Of a stretch of 64,000 bases of DNA, positions 8,166 to 17,169 are shown in pieces. Numbering within the stretch: the stretch's first letter is position 1; each line of letters opens with the position of its first letter. Source of the stretch: Paenibacillus sediminis. GTDB taxonomy: Bacteria > Bacillota > Bacilli > Paenibacillales > Paenibacillaceae. The notes beneath the pieces were generated by a model. That model was not told the origin of the DNA. It searched no databases and was given only the letters and a program-made list of their open reading frames with translations. The stretch lies in NCBI RefSeq assembly GCF_017873765.1, contig NZ_JAGGKP010000003.1:1-64000 (forward strand), in the 5' to 3' direction. Position numbers and translations under genes: made by a program.

Positions 8166-9137
8166 TTATACATCAATCAACTGCGCCTTCTTCTTCAATG
8201 CTTTTCTTTTCGTTAAATAATGAGCAGCTAAATAAGAACCTACAACATAGACGACTGCTAGAGCTTGAAAGGATAGTGTTTCAACCGTCGGGAATAGGCA
8301 GAACCATACTCCAGCCCAATTAGGGATATGGATTGGAAGATGCGTCGTGCTCATCCAACCAGCTAATTGCATTTCTTGTATCGTTTCTCCCACCATTACA
8401 GCAAGTACAACAACTAGTAACGCTCCTGTAAAGACTAACATTTTCTTATATGGCAGACGGCTGTGAGCTAAGAAGGTCAAAACCCCTACTATAAGAGTTA
8501 ACGCTAATCCGATGATCGCACCCTGTAAAATAATTTCTGAACCGACTTTTAAACGTAAGTTCTGAAGAAATAGAACCACTTCAAATCCTTCACGATATAC
8601 CGATGTAAGACCCAGTACAAAAAGTGACCAAAAAACATTTTTGCTGACTTCTTCACCATTGCTTCCTGTTAGCTTTTGTTTTTTTCGATTATGCAGGCCT
8701 ATCCAGCCCTGCCAGTATATCTTGTGAAAGAACCAATTCATAATAATTAATAATACAATTACAGCCAATACTCCAGTGAATGCTTGAATTGCAAGTTCCG
8801 ATGCATTGACCGAAGATATGATAGCAACAACGATAAACCACGTTACAATAGTCGCTAAAAACGAGACACCGGCTCCCGCGGAGATAGGCTTCCAAAAGTT
8901 ATCTTGTTTCTTGCGAACCAAACCAGAAATAATGGCGGATAATACTAAAATGGCCTCTAAACCTTCTCGAAAAACCAAGATAGCAGTGTTTAATATAGCT
9001 GCACCAGGCGATAAATCTGTGCTTGACGGATCGGGATTGCCATGGTAATTGACCCCTTGCCAGATAATGATCCAAATCAAAACAAGCAAAGAAACTGCAA
9101 TAAGCATGGACTTTAGGTTTAGCATTTTTCGAAGCAC
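8166..9137 (-). CDS. FTR1/EfeU family high-affinity iron permease
   Basis: This 323-residue membrane protein has about seven helices and both REXXE iron-translocation motifs: REGLE at 57-61 and REGFE at 182-186, each within a hydrophobic helix. That defines the oxidase-dependent iron transporter (FTR1/EfeU/YwbL) family, which moves ferric or oxidised ferrous iron across the membrane. The protein is short and lacks the long N-terminal extracytoplasmic domain of some bacterial homologues; the partner proteins EfeO and EfeB are not next to it. The GTG start is chosen for its GGAGGT site. A near-perfect Fur box lies 40-60 bases upstream, so expression should rise in iron limitation. Confidence 0.9.
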   Translation of the reverse strand: MLRKMLNLKSMLIAVSLLVLIWIIIWQGVNYHGNPDPSSTDLSPGAAILNTAILVFREGLEAILVLSAIISGLVRKKQDNFWKPISAGAGVSFLATIVTWFIVVAIISSVNASELAIQAFTGVLAVIVLLIIMNWFFHKIYWQGWIGLHNRKKQKLTGSNGEEVSKNVFWSLFVLGLTSVYREGFEVVLFLQNLRLKVGSEIILQGAIIGLALTLIVGVLTFLAHSRLPYKKMLVFTGALLVVVLAVMVGETIQEMQLAGWMSTTHLPIHIPNWAGVWFCLFPTVETLSFQALAVVYVVGSYLAAHYLTKRKALKKKAQLIDV

Positions 9138-9176
9138 TTATAATACCTCCAGAACACTCTTAGTATGTAATGATAA

Positions 9177-9197
9177 TGATAATGATAATCTTTATCA
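9177..9197. promoter_or_regulatory. Fur box upstream of the iron permease gene
   Basis: The 21-base site reads TGATAATGATAATCTTTATC plus A. It agrees with the consensus (TGATAATGATTATCATTATC plus A) at 19 of 21 positions. An additional upstream TGATAA repeat (9171-9176) gives an overlapping second register, as is common at strong Fur sites. Confidence 0.88.
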
Positions 9198-9248
9198 TTT
9201 ATTAACTGAACTTAGTTTATTTCTTTTCTTTTCTCAAGTCAACAATAA

Positions 9249-9290
9249 AAAAAACATATATTAACCATAATAGGTCAATATATGTTTTCA
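9249..9290 (-). terminator. terminator of the FMN reductase gene
   Basis: AAAACATATATT (9251-9262) pairs with AATATATGTTTT (9277-9288). Read on the minus strand, the stem is followed by a run of eight T. Confidence 0.8.
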
Positions 9291-9308
9291 CTCATAATCA
9301 ACAAATAA

Positions 9309-9872
9309 CTACTTCTGCTGTTCAGCAGACTGTATGACTAGCTTATAGTCCAGCTCGCGAATGAACTCTTCGGCCGCATCCTTAAGACGATCTTGAATGT
9401 CGTCCGCCAACTCGAATCCGCCTTGCTCCGTACGCGCAACTTGAGCATCTACCGCGTATACCCCGCCCAAAATGTGGCGAGCACCAAGAGCCGACAATAC
9501 AGGCTTGAGCGCATAATCAATGGACAACAGATGAGCTAAGCTCCCACCAATGAAGAGTGGTAAAATGAGTTTCCCTGCAAGTCCTCTTTGCGGAATTAAG
9601 TCAAGAAATGTCTTCAGCACACCGGTATAAGACGCTTGGTACACAGGGCTTGCCACAATAATCGCATCTGCTTTCGCAACCCATTGATTCGCATTCACGA
9701 TAGCTTCACTATTAAATTTAGTATGTATTAGATCTTCTGGTGGCAGTTCTGCTACATTTATCGTACGAACCTCAATATTTTGTTCCGAAAGCTTTGCTTC
9801 TACAAATTGAATCACTGCACTCAATCTTGAATTCAGTGAAGGATTTCCATTAATAATAGTTACTTTAGCCAT
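9309..9872 (-). CDS. NAD(P)H-dependent FMN reductase, SsuE/MsuE-like
   Basis: This is a 187-residue flavodoxin-fold protein. The N-terminal phosphate-binding strand-loop TIINGNPSLNSRLSAVI and the SPVYQASYTGVLKTFLD segment are typical of SsuE-family NAD(P)H:FMN reductases. These supply reduced flavin to alkanesulfonate monooxygenase (SsuD) in sulfur scavenging. The ATG at 9872 has a GGAGGAAG site; the frame stays open another 20 codons without one. No ssuABCD genes lie beside it, although the sulfate importer is about 11 kb away. Azoreductase or another FMN reductase role cannot be excluded. Confidence 0.82.
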   Translation of the reverse strand: MAKVTIINGNPSLNSRLSAVIQFVEAKLSEQNIEVRTINVAELPPEDLIHTKFNSEAIVNANQWVAKADAIIVASPVYQASYTGVLKTFLDLIPQRGLAGKLILPLFIGGSLAHLLSIDYALKPVLSALGARHILGGVYAVDAQVARTEQGGFELADDIQDRLKDAAEEFIRELDYKLVIQSAEQQK

Positions 9873-9982
9873 TTCTAACTTCCTCCTTAGCATGAAGCAT
9901 GGAACAAATGCTATATGAACAGCATAAATCATTATGCAAAAAATGTTAAGCCATATCGAATTGCGGTTTGTATCTTAACATA

Positions 9983-10250
9983 TTGACCCATATTACTCAT
10001 TTAAGATATACTGAAGTTTAAATATTCCATACGATTATTATGCCGATGAAGAGAATCCAACTCGGAGGCGTTTTCGACCAGAGCTAATATGTAAATTCAC
10101 ATACACTCCCTAAGTTAACCGGTTGTCGCCCGTTATCGCGATCCAAGAGGATCTAAGCTATGCTTGCTTTAATCGCAAATGCTTAGATCAATTTGGGTGG
10201 CACCGCGAGTCCTAAGCGCTCCTCGTCCCAATGTGATGAGGGCGCTTTTT
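9983..10250 (+). promoter_or_regulatory. promoter and T-box leader of serS
   Basis: A promoter (TTGACC at 9983, TATACT at 10007, 18-base spacer) precedes a long structured leader. The leader carries the T-box GGGTGGCACCGCG at 10195-10207, which pairs with the uncharged tRNA acceptor end. It is followed by a terminator at 10214-10250 (AGCGC/CCTC pairing with GAGG/GCGCT, then T5). The downstream gene implies tRNA-Ser as ligand. I could not place the specifier codon with certainty. Confidence 0.9.
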
Positions 10251-10278
10251 GACTTTTTATGAAAAGGGAGTGCGGTGT

Positions 10279-11553
10279 ATGTTAGACATCAAATTTATTC
10301 GGCAGCATGCCGAGACCGTTCAGCGAGTGGCTGATCAGAAAGGGATCTCGGTATCGATTTCTGATCTGCTTGACCTCGATCATCGGAGATTAAAACTGCT
10401 TAAAGAGACGGAAACATTAAGAGCAGCACGCAATGAGCGAACGAAGGAAATTGCTCTGCTTATGAGACAAGATGCTTCAAAGGAACCAGAAAGTCTTAAA
10501 AACGAAGTGAAGCAAATTAACGTTCAGTTAAATCATCTCGAAAGAGCACTGACAGAGGTTAATACAGCTTATCATCAGATGATGATGCTTGTGCCTAACA
10601 TCGTCTCGCCTGATACGCCCGTAGGCAAATCCGATGCAGACAATGTAGAAATCAAACGAGTCGGTGTGCCTCCTGCCTTCAATTTCGAGCCCAAAGACCA
10701 TGTGAAGCTCGGTGAGCTTCATGACATGATTGATATTCCGCGCGGGGTTAAGGTTGGCGGAAGCCGCAGCTATTTTCTAAAAGGGGCTGGCTTTCAGCTT
10801 CACCGAGCGGTACAGCAGCTGGCCATTGATCTACTCATAAGCCGTGGATTTATCCCTATGGATGTGCCAACCATGGTTCGGCAGGAAGCCTTATGGAACA
10901 CGGGATTTTTCCCAACGGGTCAAGACCAGACATACAAATTCGAAGATGAACCTAACTGGCTTGTTGGCACTTCGGAAGTATCTTTAATGTCGTATTACAG
11001 CCAAGAAATCGTCGATGTCAGCGAGCCGATCAGACTTGCCGGTGTATCGTCATGCTTCCGCAGAGAAGTCGGTTCGGCGGGAAGAGATGTTCACGGATTA
11101 TACCGTGTCCATCAATTTGCGAAGGTAGAGCAAGTCATTCTCTGTGAGAATAATGCGGATGTATCGGAGCAGATTCTGCAGCAGATTACCCAAAATGCGG
11201 AGGACATTCTGCAAATGCTCGAACTCCCTTACCGCGTCATGGCTGTCTGCACCGGAGATATGTCTCAGAAAACGTACAAGCAATATGATATTGAGACGTG
11301 GATGCCAAGCCGAAATGGATACGGCGAGACACATTCGTCGTCGAATTTGCACGACTTTCAAGCTCGCCGCTCGAACATTCGGTACCGTGGCGAGGACGGC
11401 AATCTGCATTACTGTCATACATTAAACAATACTGCCGTCGCAACTCCTCGAATACTCATTCCATTGCTTGAAAATCACCAGCAAGAGGACGGATCGATCT
11501 ATATTCCGCAAGCTCTGCGCAAATATTTAGGCGGCGCAGAACGCCTAGGCTAG
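10279..11553 (+). CDS. serS: seryl-tRNA synthetase with atypical motif 3
   Basis: This is a 424-residue class II aminoacyl-tRNA synthetase. Residues 25-110 form the antiparallel coiled-coil arm that holds the long variable arm of tRNA-Ser. The catalytic domain shows the TSEVSL serine-binding motif, motif 2 (FRREVGSAGRD.HGLYRVHQF) and ETHSSSNLHDFQARR. Motif 3 reads LNNTAVATPRILIPLLENHQ, whereas usual bacterial enzymes have LNGSGLAxGR at this place. The start ATG at 10279 has AAGGGAG nine bases upstream. Expression is controlled by a T-box. The unusual motif 3 raises the possibility that this is a second, divergent SerRS, for instance one insensitive to an inhibitor. It could equally be the lineage's normal enzyme. 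Confidence 0.92.
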   Translation: MLDIKFIRQHAETVQRVADQKGISVSISDLLDLDHRRLKLLKETETLRAARNERTKEIALLMRQDASKEPESLKNEVKQINVQLNHLERALTEVNTAYHQMMMLVPNIVSPDTPVGKSDADNVEIKRVGVPPAFNFEPKDHVKLGELHDMIDIPRGVKVGGSRSYFLKGAGFQLHRAVQQLAIDLLISRGFIPMDVPTMVRQEALWNTGFFPTGQDQTYKFEDEPNWLVGTSEVSLMSYYSQEIVDVSEPIRLAGVSSCFRREVGSAGRDVHGLYRVHQFAKVEQVILCENNADVSEQILQQITQNAEDILQMLELPYRVMAVCTGDMSQKTYKQYDIETWMPSRNGYGETHSSSNLHDFQARRSNIRYRGEDGNLHYCHTLNNTAVATPRILIPLLENHQQEDGSIYIPQALRKYLGGAERLG

Positions 11554-11604
11554 ACCCGTTCGCGGAGCGCCATCACCAAATTCCGAAGTTGAAGAACAAA
11601 AGAT

Positions 11605-11646
11605 AGGGTGTACCTTTGCCGAAATGGCTTTGGGACACCCTTTTTA
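11605..11646 (+). terminator. terminator of serS
   Basis: AGGGTGT.CC pairs with GG.ACACCCT and is followed by TTTTTA. It also lies at the 3' end of the convergent acetyltransferase gene. Confidence 0.75.
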
Positions 11647-11647
11647 T

Positions 11648-12211
11648 TCACCTTTTAAACTCTTCTCTTAAGATCGAATACATTCGCAAATCTTGATGTG
11701 CCCCTTTGAGAAACATCGCTTTTCTAATGATGCCTTCGAAAGACATTCCTGACTTCTCCATGACTCTACTGGATCCGATGTTCTGGATAAAGCATCTCGC
11801 TTGAATACAAACCAAATCCATTTGCTCAAAACCAAATTGAATAATCGCTCTTGCCGCTTCCGTAGTCATCCCTTTCCCCCAATAATCTTTCGAGAGAACA
11901 TATCCGATCTCCGCAATTTTGTGATCCGGTTTCCACCACACGAAATCAATCGTCCCGATCATTTTCCCGTTTTGCTTATATTCAATGGCCCATGGAGCTA
12001 CGCTTTTGTTAGCATACTGCTGCAGTACATAGTTCATAAACTGCTCTGTGTCGGACATGGATTGATGAGTGTCCCAAGTTACATACTTGGTTAGTTCTTC
12101 ATCCGAAGCATAGGAATACATATCTTCTAAATCTTCTAATCTTAGTTTTCTAAGAATGAGACGTTCTGTTTCCAATACTGGCAAATCGGTATAGATGTCC
12201 GCGATCTCCAT
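11648..12211 (-). CDS. GNAT N-acetyltransferase, RimJ/RimL type
   Basis: This 187-residue protein starts with the RimJ/RimL signature TERLILRKLRLEDLEDMY. It carries the acetyl-CoA pyrophosphate-binding segment DYWGKGMTTEAARAII (Q/RxxGxG/A-like), followed by N..S..V.EK.GM.FEG. Such enzymes acetylate N-terminal amino groups of ribosomal proteins, or small molecules including antibiotics. The substrate cannot be read from the sequence. The ATG at 12211 is preferred because GGAGG lies 12 bases upstream; the ATG at 12223 abuts that site. It is monocistronic and convergent to serS. Confidence 0.82.
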   Translation of the reverse strand: MEIADIYTDLPVLETERLILRKLRLEDLEDMYSYASDEELTKYVTWDTHQSMSDTEQFMNYVLQQYANKSVAPWAIEYKQNGKMIGTIDFVWWKPDHKIAEIGYVLSKDYWGKGMTTEAARAIIQFGFEQMDLVCIQARCFIQNIGSSRVMEKSGMSFEGIIRKAMFLKGAHQDLRMYSILREEFKR

Positions 12212-12257
12212 ATAAATCCCCATCCTCCACGATTGTTATATATAACCATTATATAAA

Positions 12258-12305
12258 TAAAAGAAGTAGTATCCATTAAAAAAATAGAATACTACTCTTC
12301 TTTAT
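12258..12305 (-). terminator. terminator of the sugar ABC transporter operon
   Basis: On the minus strand GAAGAGTAGTATTC pairs with GGATACTACTTC, followed by TTTTATTT. It lies directly after the last permease gene. Confidence 0.75.
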
Positions 12306-12314
12306 GTGCTGCGA

Positions 12315-13406
12315 TTAGCCTTTGACCGAACCGCCCATTAAGCCGCGGACAAAATATTTTTGCAGGGCGAAAAATACAGCGAGCGGCATCAGCATCGATA
12401 CGAATGAGGCGGCGGTTAGCAAATGCCAATCGTTGCCGTACGAGCCGACCATTTCAGCAATTCGCATCGACAGCACCTGAACGTTCGGCTGGCTGCCAAT
12501 AAAGACGAGTGCAACCAAATAGTCGTTCCATACCCATAGAAACTGAAAAATGCCAATCGACGCGAGCGCAGGAACGGACAGCGGCAAGATCAGTCTCGTA
12601 AATATCGTAAAGTTCGACGCGCCATCCATAAAGGCGGATTCGAACAAATCACGAGGCAGCTGACTGATATAACTGTAGAGAAAATAAGTAGCCAGCGGTA
12701 AACCAAAGCCAGTATGCGCAATCCATACCCCAAGGTAGTTACCATTTAGACCAAGAGCCGTAAAGTTTTTAAGCACTGGAATGAGTGCGACCTGCAGCGG
12801 TACGACGAGCAGTGCAACAACAATAATGAACATCGTTTTCCGTCCCGGAAACCTCATCCACGAGAAAGCGTAAGCCGCAAAGGATGCAATTAAGATCGGT
12901 ATTACTGTAGAAGGAATCGATACGGTGAGCGTGTTAATGAAAGACCTAGACAAGTTGCTGCCCTTCTCTGTCTTTCTACTTCCGTCCGGCTGAGTTATCT
13001 CGTACTGCTTCCCGCCAAGCACGTTTTTATAGTTATCCAGTGTAAAGTTAAGATTCGCAGTCCACTCCTTCTTCTGCACATTCACAATGCGGTTACGTCG
13101 ATTTTCCCAAATCAGTCTGCGTCCATCTGAAATGTTCACACCGGTCTTAAGCTGATCATCTGTATAATTCTGACCGAGTACGCCAATCAATTGCTTCAAA
13201 TCTGTATCTTTAGGGAGTGTAACTTGATCCGCAGTCTTCCAGGCATGATGCGGGAATATCGTCCACCAGCCGCTTTGCAATATGTCGCTTGGCGTCCTTA
13301 CGGAAGAAATGAATAAACCAAGTGTAGGTATAAGCCAGATGAGACAAATAAAGCCGAGGATCCCATTGACGAGCCATTTGGAGCCCTTTCTTTTGTGCCG
13401 CCTCAT
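12315..13406 (-). CDS. sugar ABC transporter permease, MalG/AglG type
   Basis: This 363-residue inner permease of a CUT1 importer has six predicted helices. The EAA loop that docks on the ATPase is visible as ESAFMDGASNFTIFTRLILP. A large hydrophilic insert of roughly 110 residues (about 40-150) sits between helices 1 and 2, much longer than in MalG. It is seen in AglG-like alpha-glucoside permeases. The ATG follows GGGGGAGG, and its first base is shared with the last base of the upstream permease stop codon (TAATG), which indicates translational coupling. No ATPase gene is in the operon, so a shared MsmX-like ATPase encoded elsewhere probably drives transport. Confidence 0.88.
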   Translation of the reverse strand: MRRHKRKGSKWLVNGILGFICLIWLIPTLGLFISSVRTPSDILQSGWWTIFPHHAWKTADQVTLPKDTDLKQLIGVLGQNYTDDQLKTGVNISDGRRLIWENRRNRIVNVQKKEWTANLNFTLDNYKNVLGGKQYEITQPDGSRKTEKGSNLSRSFINTLTVSIPSTVIPILIASFAAYAFSWMRFPGRKTMFIIVVALLVVPLQVALIPVLKNFTALGLNGNYLGVWIAHTGFGLPLATYFLYSYISQLPRDLFESAFMDGASNFTIFTRLILPLSVPALASIGIFQFLWVWNDYLVALVFIGSQPNVQVLSMRIAEMVGSYGNDWHLLTAASFVSMLMPLAVFFALQKYFVRGLMGGSVKG

Positions 13407-14491
13407 TAGAATCCTCCCCCTTGCTTACGGAATTGCCGCAAATTGAATATGAGCACTGGAATAATGGCAATAAGCAGCACGATTGCAAGTGTTGAACCGT
13501 AGCCGTTATTACGATACATGAAAAATTGACGATAAAACTGTGTCGCCACGACGTCCGTATCGTACTGGCCGCCTGTCATGACCATGACGACATCGAATAT
13601 TTTGAGCGTAAATACTATAATCGTTGTCGTTACCGACAGAATCGTACCTGAAATGTAAGGAATCATAATATTGAAAAAGATTCGAATCTCGCCCGCTCCA
13701 TCCACTCTCGCTGCTTCGAGCTGTTCTTCTGGAATCCCCTTAATAGCAGCAGACAACAATACCATAGCAAAGCCCGTTTGCATCCATATCAAAATAATAA
13801 TAAGGAACAAGTTATTCCAAGGCTGAGCGAGTGTAGTCCACGCTTGCGGCTCGCCGCCGAGTGAGATGACAATAGCATTGAGCAGACCAATCTGCTGATT
13901 GCCCGGAGTATAGAAGTAAACGAACTTCCAAATGACACCCGAAGCGACCATCGATATCGCCATCGGCATGAAAATAATCGATTTCGCCAATTTCTCGTAG
14001 CTGCTGCGGTCCGCCAGAACAGCGATGACGAGTCCAATGGATACACAGGACAGTGTGCCGATAACGACCCATAACAGGTTATTACGGAGGGCAGAGAACA
14101 GCAGGCGATCGGTGAAAATAGCAACGTAATTGGCAAATCCGACAAAATCGACCGAACCTGCATCCATAAAGCTAAGAACAATAGTGCGAATGGCAGGAAT
14201 GAGCAGCAGCCAAGCCAGCAATACAATAGCCGGAGCGATAAAGATAAACGGCTGTACACGCTGTCTCCACTTAACCGGATACTGTTCAACAACCCAGTTC
14301 AAGGACAAATAAATCGTATATACGCCCCCGACACCCCAAATAATCGCCAAAATCGCATACCATATTGGATTCAGCTGTGCATCACGTAAAAACAAGAAGA
14401 TTTGAAAGTGTATCACCGCATTTATTGCAGGTACCAAAATGGTTGCAAGGCCAAGCCATAATCGATTCTGCTTCTGAATTGAGGTCTCCAT
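13406..14491 (-). CDS. sugar ABC transporter permease, MalF/AglF type
   Basis: This 361-residue membrane protein of a CUT1 sugar importer has three N-terminal helices ahead of the six-helix core. The EAA loop reads EAARVDGAGEIRIFFNIMIP. It should pair with the adjacent MalG-type permease as a heterodimer. The ATG at 14491 is preferred over an upstream TTG because GAGGAGG lies seven bases before it and the TTG is part of that site. It is the middle gene of the operon binding protein-permease-permease. Confidence 0.88.
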   Translation of the reverse strand: METSIQKQNRLWLGLATILVPAINAVIHFQIFLFLRDAQLNPIWYAILAIIWGVGGVYTIYLSLNWVVEQYPVKWRQRVQPFIFIAPAIVLLAWLLLIPAIRTIVLSFMDAGSVDFVGFANYVAIFTDRLLFSALRNNLLWVVIGTLSCVSIGLVIAVLADRSSYEKLAKSIIFMPMAISMVASGVIWKFVYFYTPGNQQIGLLNAIVISLGGEPQAWTTLAQPWNNLFLIIILIWMQTGFAMVLLSAAIKGIPEEQLEAARVDGAGEIRIFFNIMIPYISGTILSVTTTIIVFTLKIFDVVMVMTGGQYDTDVVATQFYRQFFMYRNNGYGSTLAIVLLIAIIPVLIFNLRQFRKQGGGF

Positions 14492-14586
14492 GAGGTCCCT
14501 CCTCAATGAATCATTAAAGTCTATTATTCTAATAAAAGAGGGGGCAAAGGCCCCATCTCCTTAATCCCCCTCCATTTGGGTGTTAC

Positions 14587-15999
14587 CTACTTCTTGAATC
14601 CCGATTGAATTTCATTTAACGCTCCGTCTAGGTCAACGGTACCGCTAACGTAATCGGTCATTCCTTTCCAGAACGTACCCGCTCCGACGGACCCTACCAT
14701 CAGATCAGAACCGTCAAAACGAATCGTAGTTGCGGATTGCACCAACTCTGCCATTCGGCGGTCAACATCTGTAGAATACCAGTTAAGATCTGCGTCATTC
14801 ATTGGCGCGATTACGCCGCCAGATTGAACCCAAGTTTTAATGGATTCCCCTGTTGAGAAGAACTCCATAACCGCACGCACTTCTGGGCGGTCATTGAACA
14901 TCGAGTAAATGTCTCCAGCGACCAGTACAGGCTTGCCATATTTCGCATCGATTGGCGGCAAGTAGAACCAATCATAATCTTCTCCTGCTTTTGCTGTTGT
15001 CGGGAAGAAGCTTGTAATAAAGGAGGCTTGACGGTGCAGCCATGCTTTTGGCGGATTATCGAACAGTACTTTTGGCGCATCGCCAAACGAAGTTGTTACG
15101 ATGGATTTCACACCGCCGTATACATAATCTTTGTTAAGCCAAATGTCGGACATAATTTTGAATGCATTTTTCACTTCATCAGAAGTAAACGGCAGCTCGC
15201 CTTTGACCCATTTATCGTAGTTTTCTGGTGTAGTGGTGCGAAGCATAATATCTTCGACCCAGTCCGTTCCCGGCCAGCCTGTAGCGGCGCCGCTTTCGAT
15301 GCCGATTGCCCAAGCCGGATCGCCATCAGCAGCGATCTGCTTCGTCAGTTCCATCATTTGATCCCATGTTTCAGGAACTTTGTAGCCGGCGGCGTCAAAT
15401 TGTTTCTTCGGATACCACACTAAGCTTTTTACACTTGAACGATTCCATACGCCAGCCATCACTTTGCCGCTTGGACCGTCCATGTTGGCCATATCAAGCC
15501 AGCTCTTGTTGTAATTTTTCTCTAGCTTCGCTTTATCCATAAACGTAGTGATATCGATCACTTTGCCTTGTTTGACAAACGTAGAAAGCAAACCTGGCTG
15601 CGGGAAGTCCGCTATATCTGGTGCATTACCGCCATCGACGCGAATGGCAATCGTCGCTTCGAATTCTTTTGAACCTTCGTATTGAATGTCGATGCCTGTT
15701 TTGTCTTCGAATTCTTTAATGGCTGCGTTAAATTTCTGTTCATCGACATCTGTAAACGGACCGAACATCGACACCTTCGTGCCTTTGAATTTCCCTGCGT
15801 ATGCTTGGTCTAAGTAGGACCCTTCCGGAGCCGGCTCTGTCTTCGTATCCGTTTGGCCAGTCGTTGTTTCTGTCGTTTTCGCAGGTTCATTTGACGTCGG
15901 TTCAGCCGTCTTCTTACCGCCGCCGCATGCGCTTAAAATCATTGAGAATAAGAGCACCATGACGATTGCAGGCATCATTCTTTTCATTTGTTTACTCAT
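14587..15999 (-). CDS. sugar-binding lipoprotein, alpha-glucoside (AglE/MalE) type
   Basis: This 470-residue extracytoplasmic solute-binding protein has a lysine-rich start, a hydrophobic stretch and a lipobox LSAC at about residues 21-24. The lipid anchor is followed by a Thr/Glu-rich linker. The mature part is a family 1 (SBP_bac_1) fold with segments such as ATIAIRVDGGNAPDIADFPQ and LVWYPKKQFDAAGYKVPETW. The features IWLNKDYVYGG and DYDWFYLPPID are typical of AglE-like alpha-glucoside receptors. The ATG at 15999 follows AAGGGG. It is the first gene of the operon and is divergently controlled by, or downstream of, the LacI gene at 16.1-17.2 kb on the same strand. Confidence 0.87.
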   Translation of the reverse strand: MSKQMKRMMPAIVMVLLFSMILSACGGGKKTAEPTSNEPAKTTETTTGQTDTKTEPAPEGSYLDQAYAGKFKGTKVSMFGPFTDVDEQKFNAAIKEFEDKTGIDIQYEGSKEFEATIAIRVDGGNAPDIADFPQPGLLSTFVKQGKVIDITTFMDKAKLEKNYNKSWLDMANMDGPSGKVMAGVWNRSSVKSLVWYPKKQFDAAGYKVPETWDQMMELTKQIAADGDPAWAIGIESGAATGWPGTDWVEDIMLRTTTPENYDKWVKGELPFTSDEVKNAFKIMSDIWLNKDYVYGGVKSIVTTSFGDAPKVLFDNPPKAWLHRQASFITSFFPTTAKAGEDYDWFYLPPIDAKYGKPVLVAGDIYSMFNDRPEVRAVMEFFSTGESIKTWVQSGGVIAPMNDADLNWYSTDVDRRMAELVQSATTIRFDGSDLMVGSVGAGTFWKGMTDYVSGTVDLDGALNEIQSGFKK

Positions 16000-16084
16000 A
16001 GATCCAACCCCTTTGCTTAATATCACTTCGGATAAGTCTCAGTTAAGCAGGTCGTCGTTGAATAATTTTGTTTATAAATCTTAA

Positions 16085-16097
16085 AACCGCGCTGGTT
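16085..16097. promoter_or_regulatory. candidate LacI-type operator upstream of the binding-protein gene
   Basis: AACCGCGCTGGTT is an imperfect palindrome with AACC/GGTT arms, about 85 bases before the binding protein start. Its position between lacI and the importer operon suggests a site for the adjacent regulator. The match is short. Confidence 0.4.
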
Positions 16098-16143
16098 AAT
16101 AAACACCCCCTTCATAGAATTCATATGATAAATAATTCATATC

Positions 16144-17169
16144 TTAAATAGTGGAATTGCCGGAAAGTATAGACCGAGTAGAATCTCGAACAATTAATTG
16201 GTGGGGTACTGATTCTCGCAGCACTTTAACGGAACCAGTCGTAATCAGTTCATGGAGCTTCTCGACAGCCATGTGCCCCATTTGATAGACGGGTTGGGCA
16301 ATGGTTGTGAGCTTAGGAATAACGATGTGAGCCATTCGGATGTTGTCAAACCCAATAACAGACACTTGACCTGGAACGGAAATTCCTTGATCTGCTAAAT
16401 AAGAAATGACACCCATAGCAAATTCATCTGAGGCGGTAAAAACGGCGGTTAAATCCGGATGCTTGGTGAACAGCTTAGCGGCAGCTTCATAAGCTTCTTC
16501 AAACCACTGATCCGCAAACTCCACACAAGTACTATACTGCTCAAGTCCATTCTCGCGAAGCGCTCGCACAAATCCTTCATAGCGCGGCGGCCCTGAGACG
16601 GAACCATCAAGCGGAAAACAAATCATACCGATGTTGCGATGTCCATACTCAATTAAGTGCCGGACCGCATCGTACCCTGCCTGTTCTTCATCAACCTGTA
16701 CAGAAGGAATCTCAAAATCGGTGGAGGAGGTCGATACTAGCACCGCTGGAAATTGCAGTCTTTGTATCGCTTCATAGTAGCTACTACGCAAAAAATCACT
16801 CGCGAAAATAATTCCATCTACCTGCTTCACATAAAAGTTCTCTAAATAAGAAATGAGCCGCTCTTCATCACGGTCCGTATTGCAAATAAGCAAGCTGTAA
16901 CCGAGCAACTTCGCTGCATCTTCCATCCCTCTAATGACATCCGAATAATATGGATTTCGTATATCAGGAATGAGAACACCAAGCGTATTAGACTTTTTCG
17001 ATATTAATCCTTGCGCTAACGCATTGGGCTGGTATTGCAGCTCCTCAATGGCTTGCAGAACACGAGCCCGTTTAGACTCGGCGACCGTTTCTGGAGCATT
17101 CATAACACGGGAGACGGTACTGATTGATACTTTCGCCATCCTCGCTACATCTTTAATCGTCGGTTTCAT
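16144..17169 (-). CDS. LacI family transcriptional regulator
   Basis: This is a 341-residue regulator. The N-terminal LacI helix-turn-helix is complete (TIKDVARMAKVSISTVSRVMN), with the minor-groove hinge helix (LQYQPNALAQGL). The rest is a periplasmic-binding-protein-like sensor domain (LGVLIPDIRNPYYSDVIRGME) that probably binds a sugar. The second of two adjacent ATG codons (17169) has the better spacing to AGGAAG. The reading frame extends 46 codons further upstream, but that part is not LacI-like. The gene stands directly upstream of the alpha-glucoside importer operon in the same direction, so it is most likely its repressor. Confidence 0.9.
   Translation of the reverse strand: MKPTIKDVARMAKVSISTVSRVMNAPETVAESKRARVLQAIEELQYQPNALAQGLISKKSNTLGVLIPDIRNPYYSDVIRGMEDAAKLLGYSLLICNTDRDEERLISYLENFYVKQVDGIIFASDFLRSSYYEAIQRLQFPAVLVSTSSTDFEIPSVQVDEEQAGYDAVRHLIEYGHRNIGMICFPLDGSVSGPPRYEGFVRALRENGLEQYSTCVEFADQWFEEAYEAAAKLFTKHPDLTAVFTASDEFAMGVISYLADQGISVPGQVSVIGFDNIRMAHIVIPKLTTIAQPVYQMGHMAVEKLHELITTGSVKVLRESVPHQLIVRDSTRSILSGNSTI

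Noticed and set aside
13789..14292. 167-codon alternative frame within the MalF-type permease gene
   Set aside because: Ser/Leu/Arg-rich frame inside a conserved permease gene with overlapping start and stop; a shadow.
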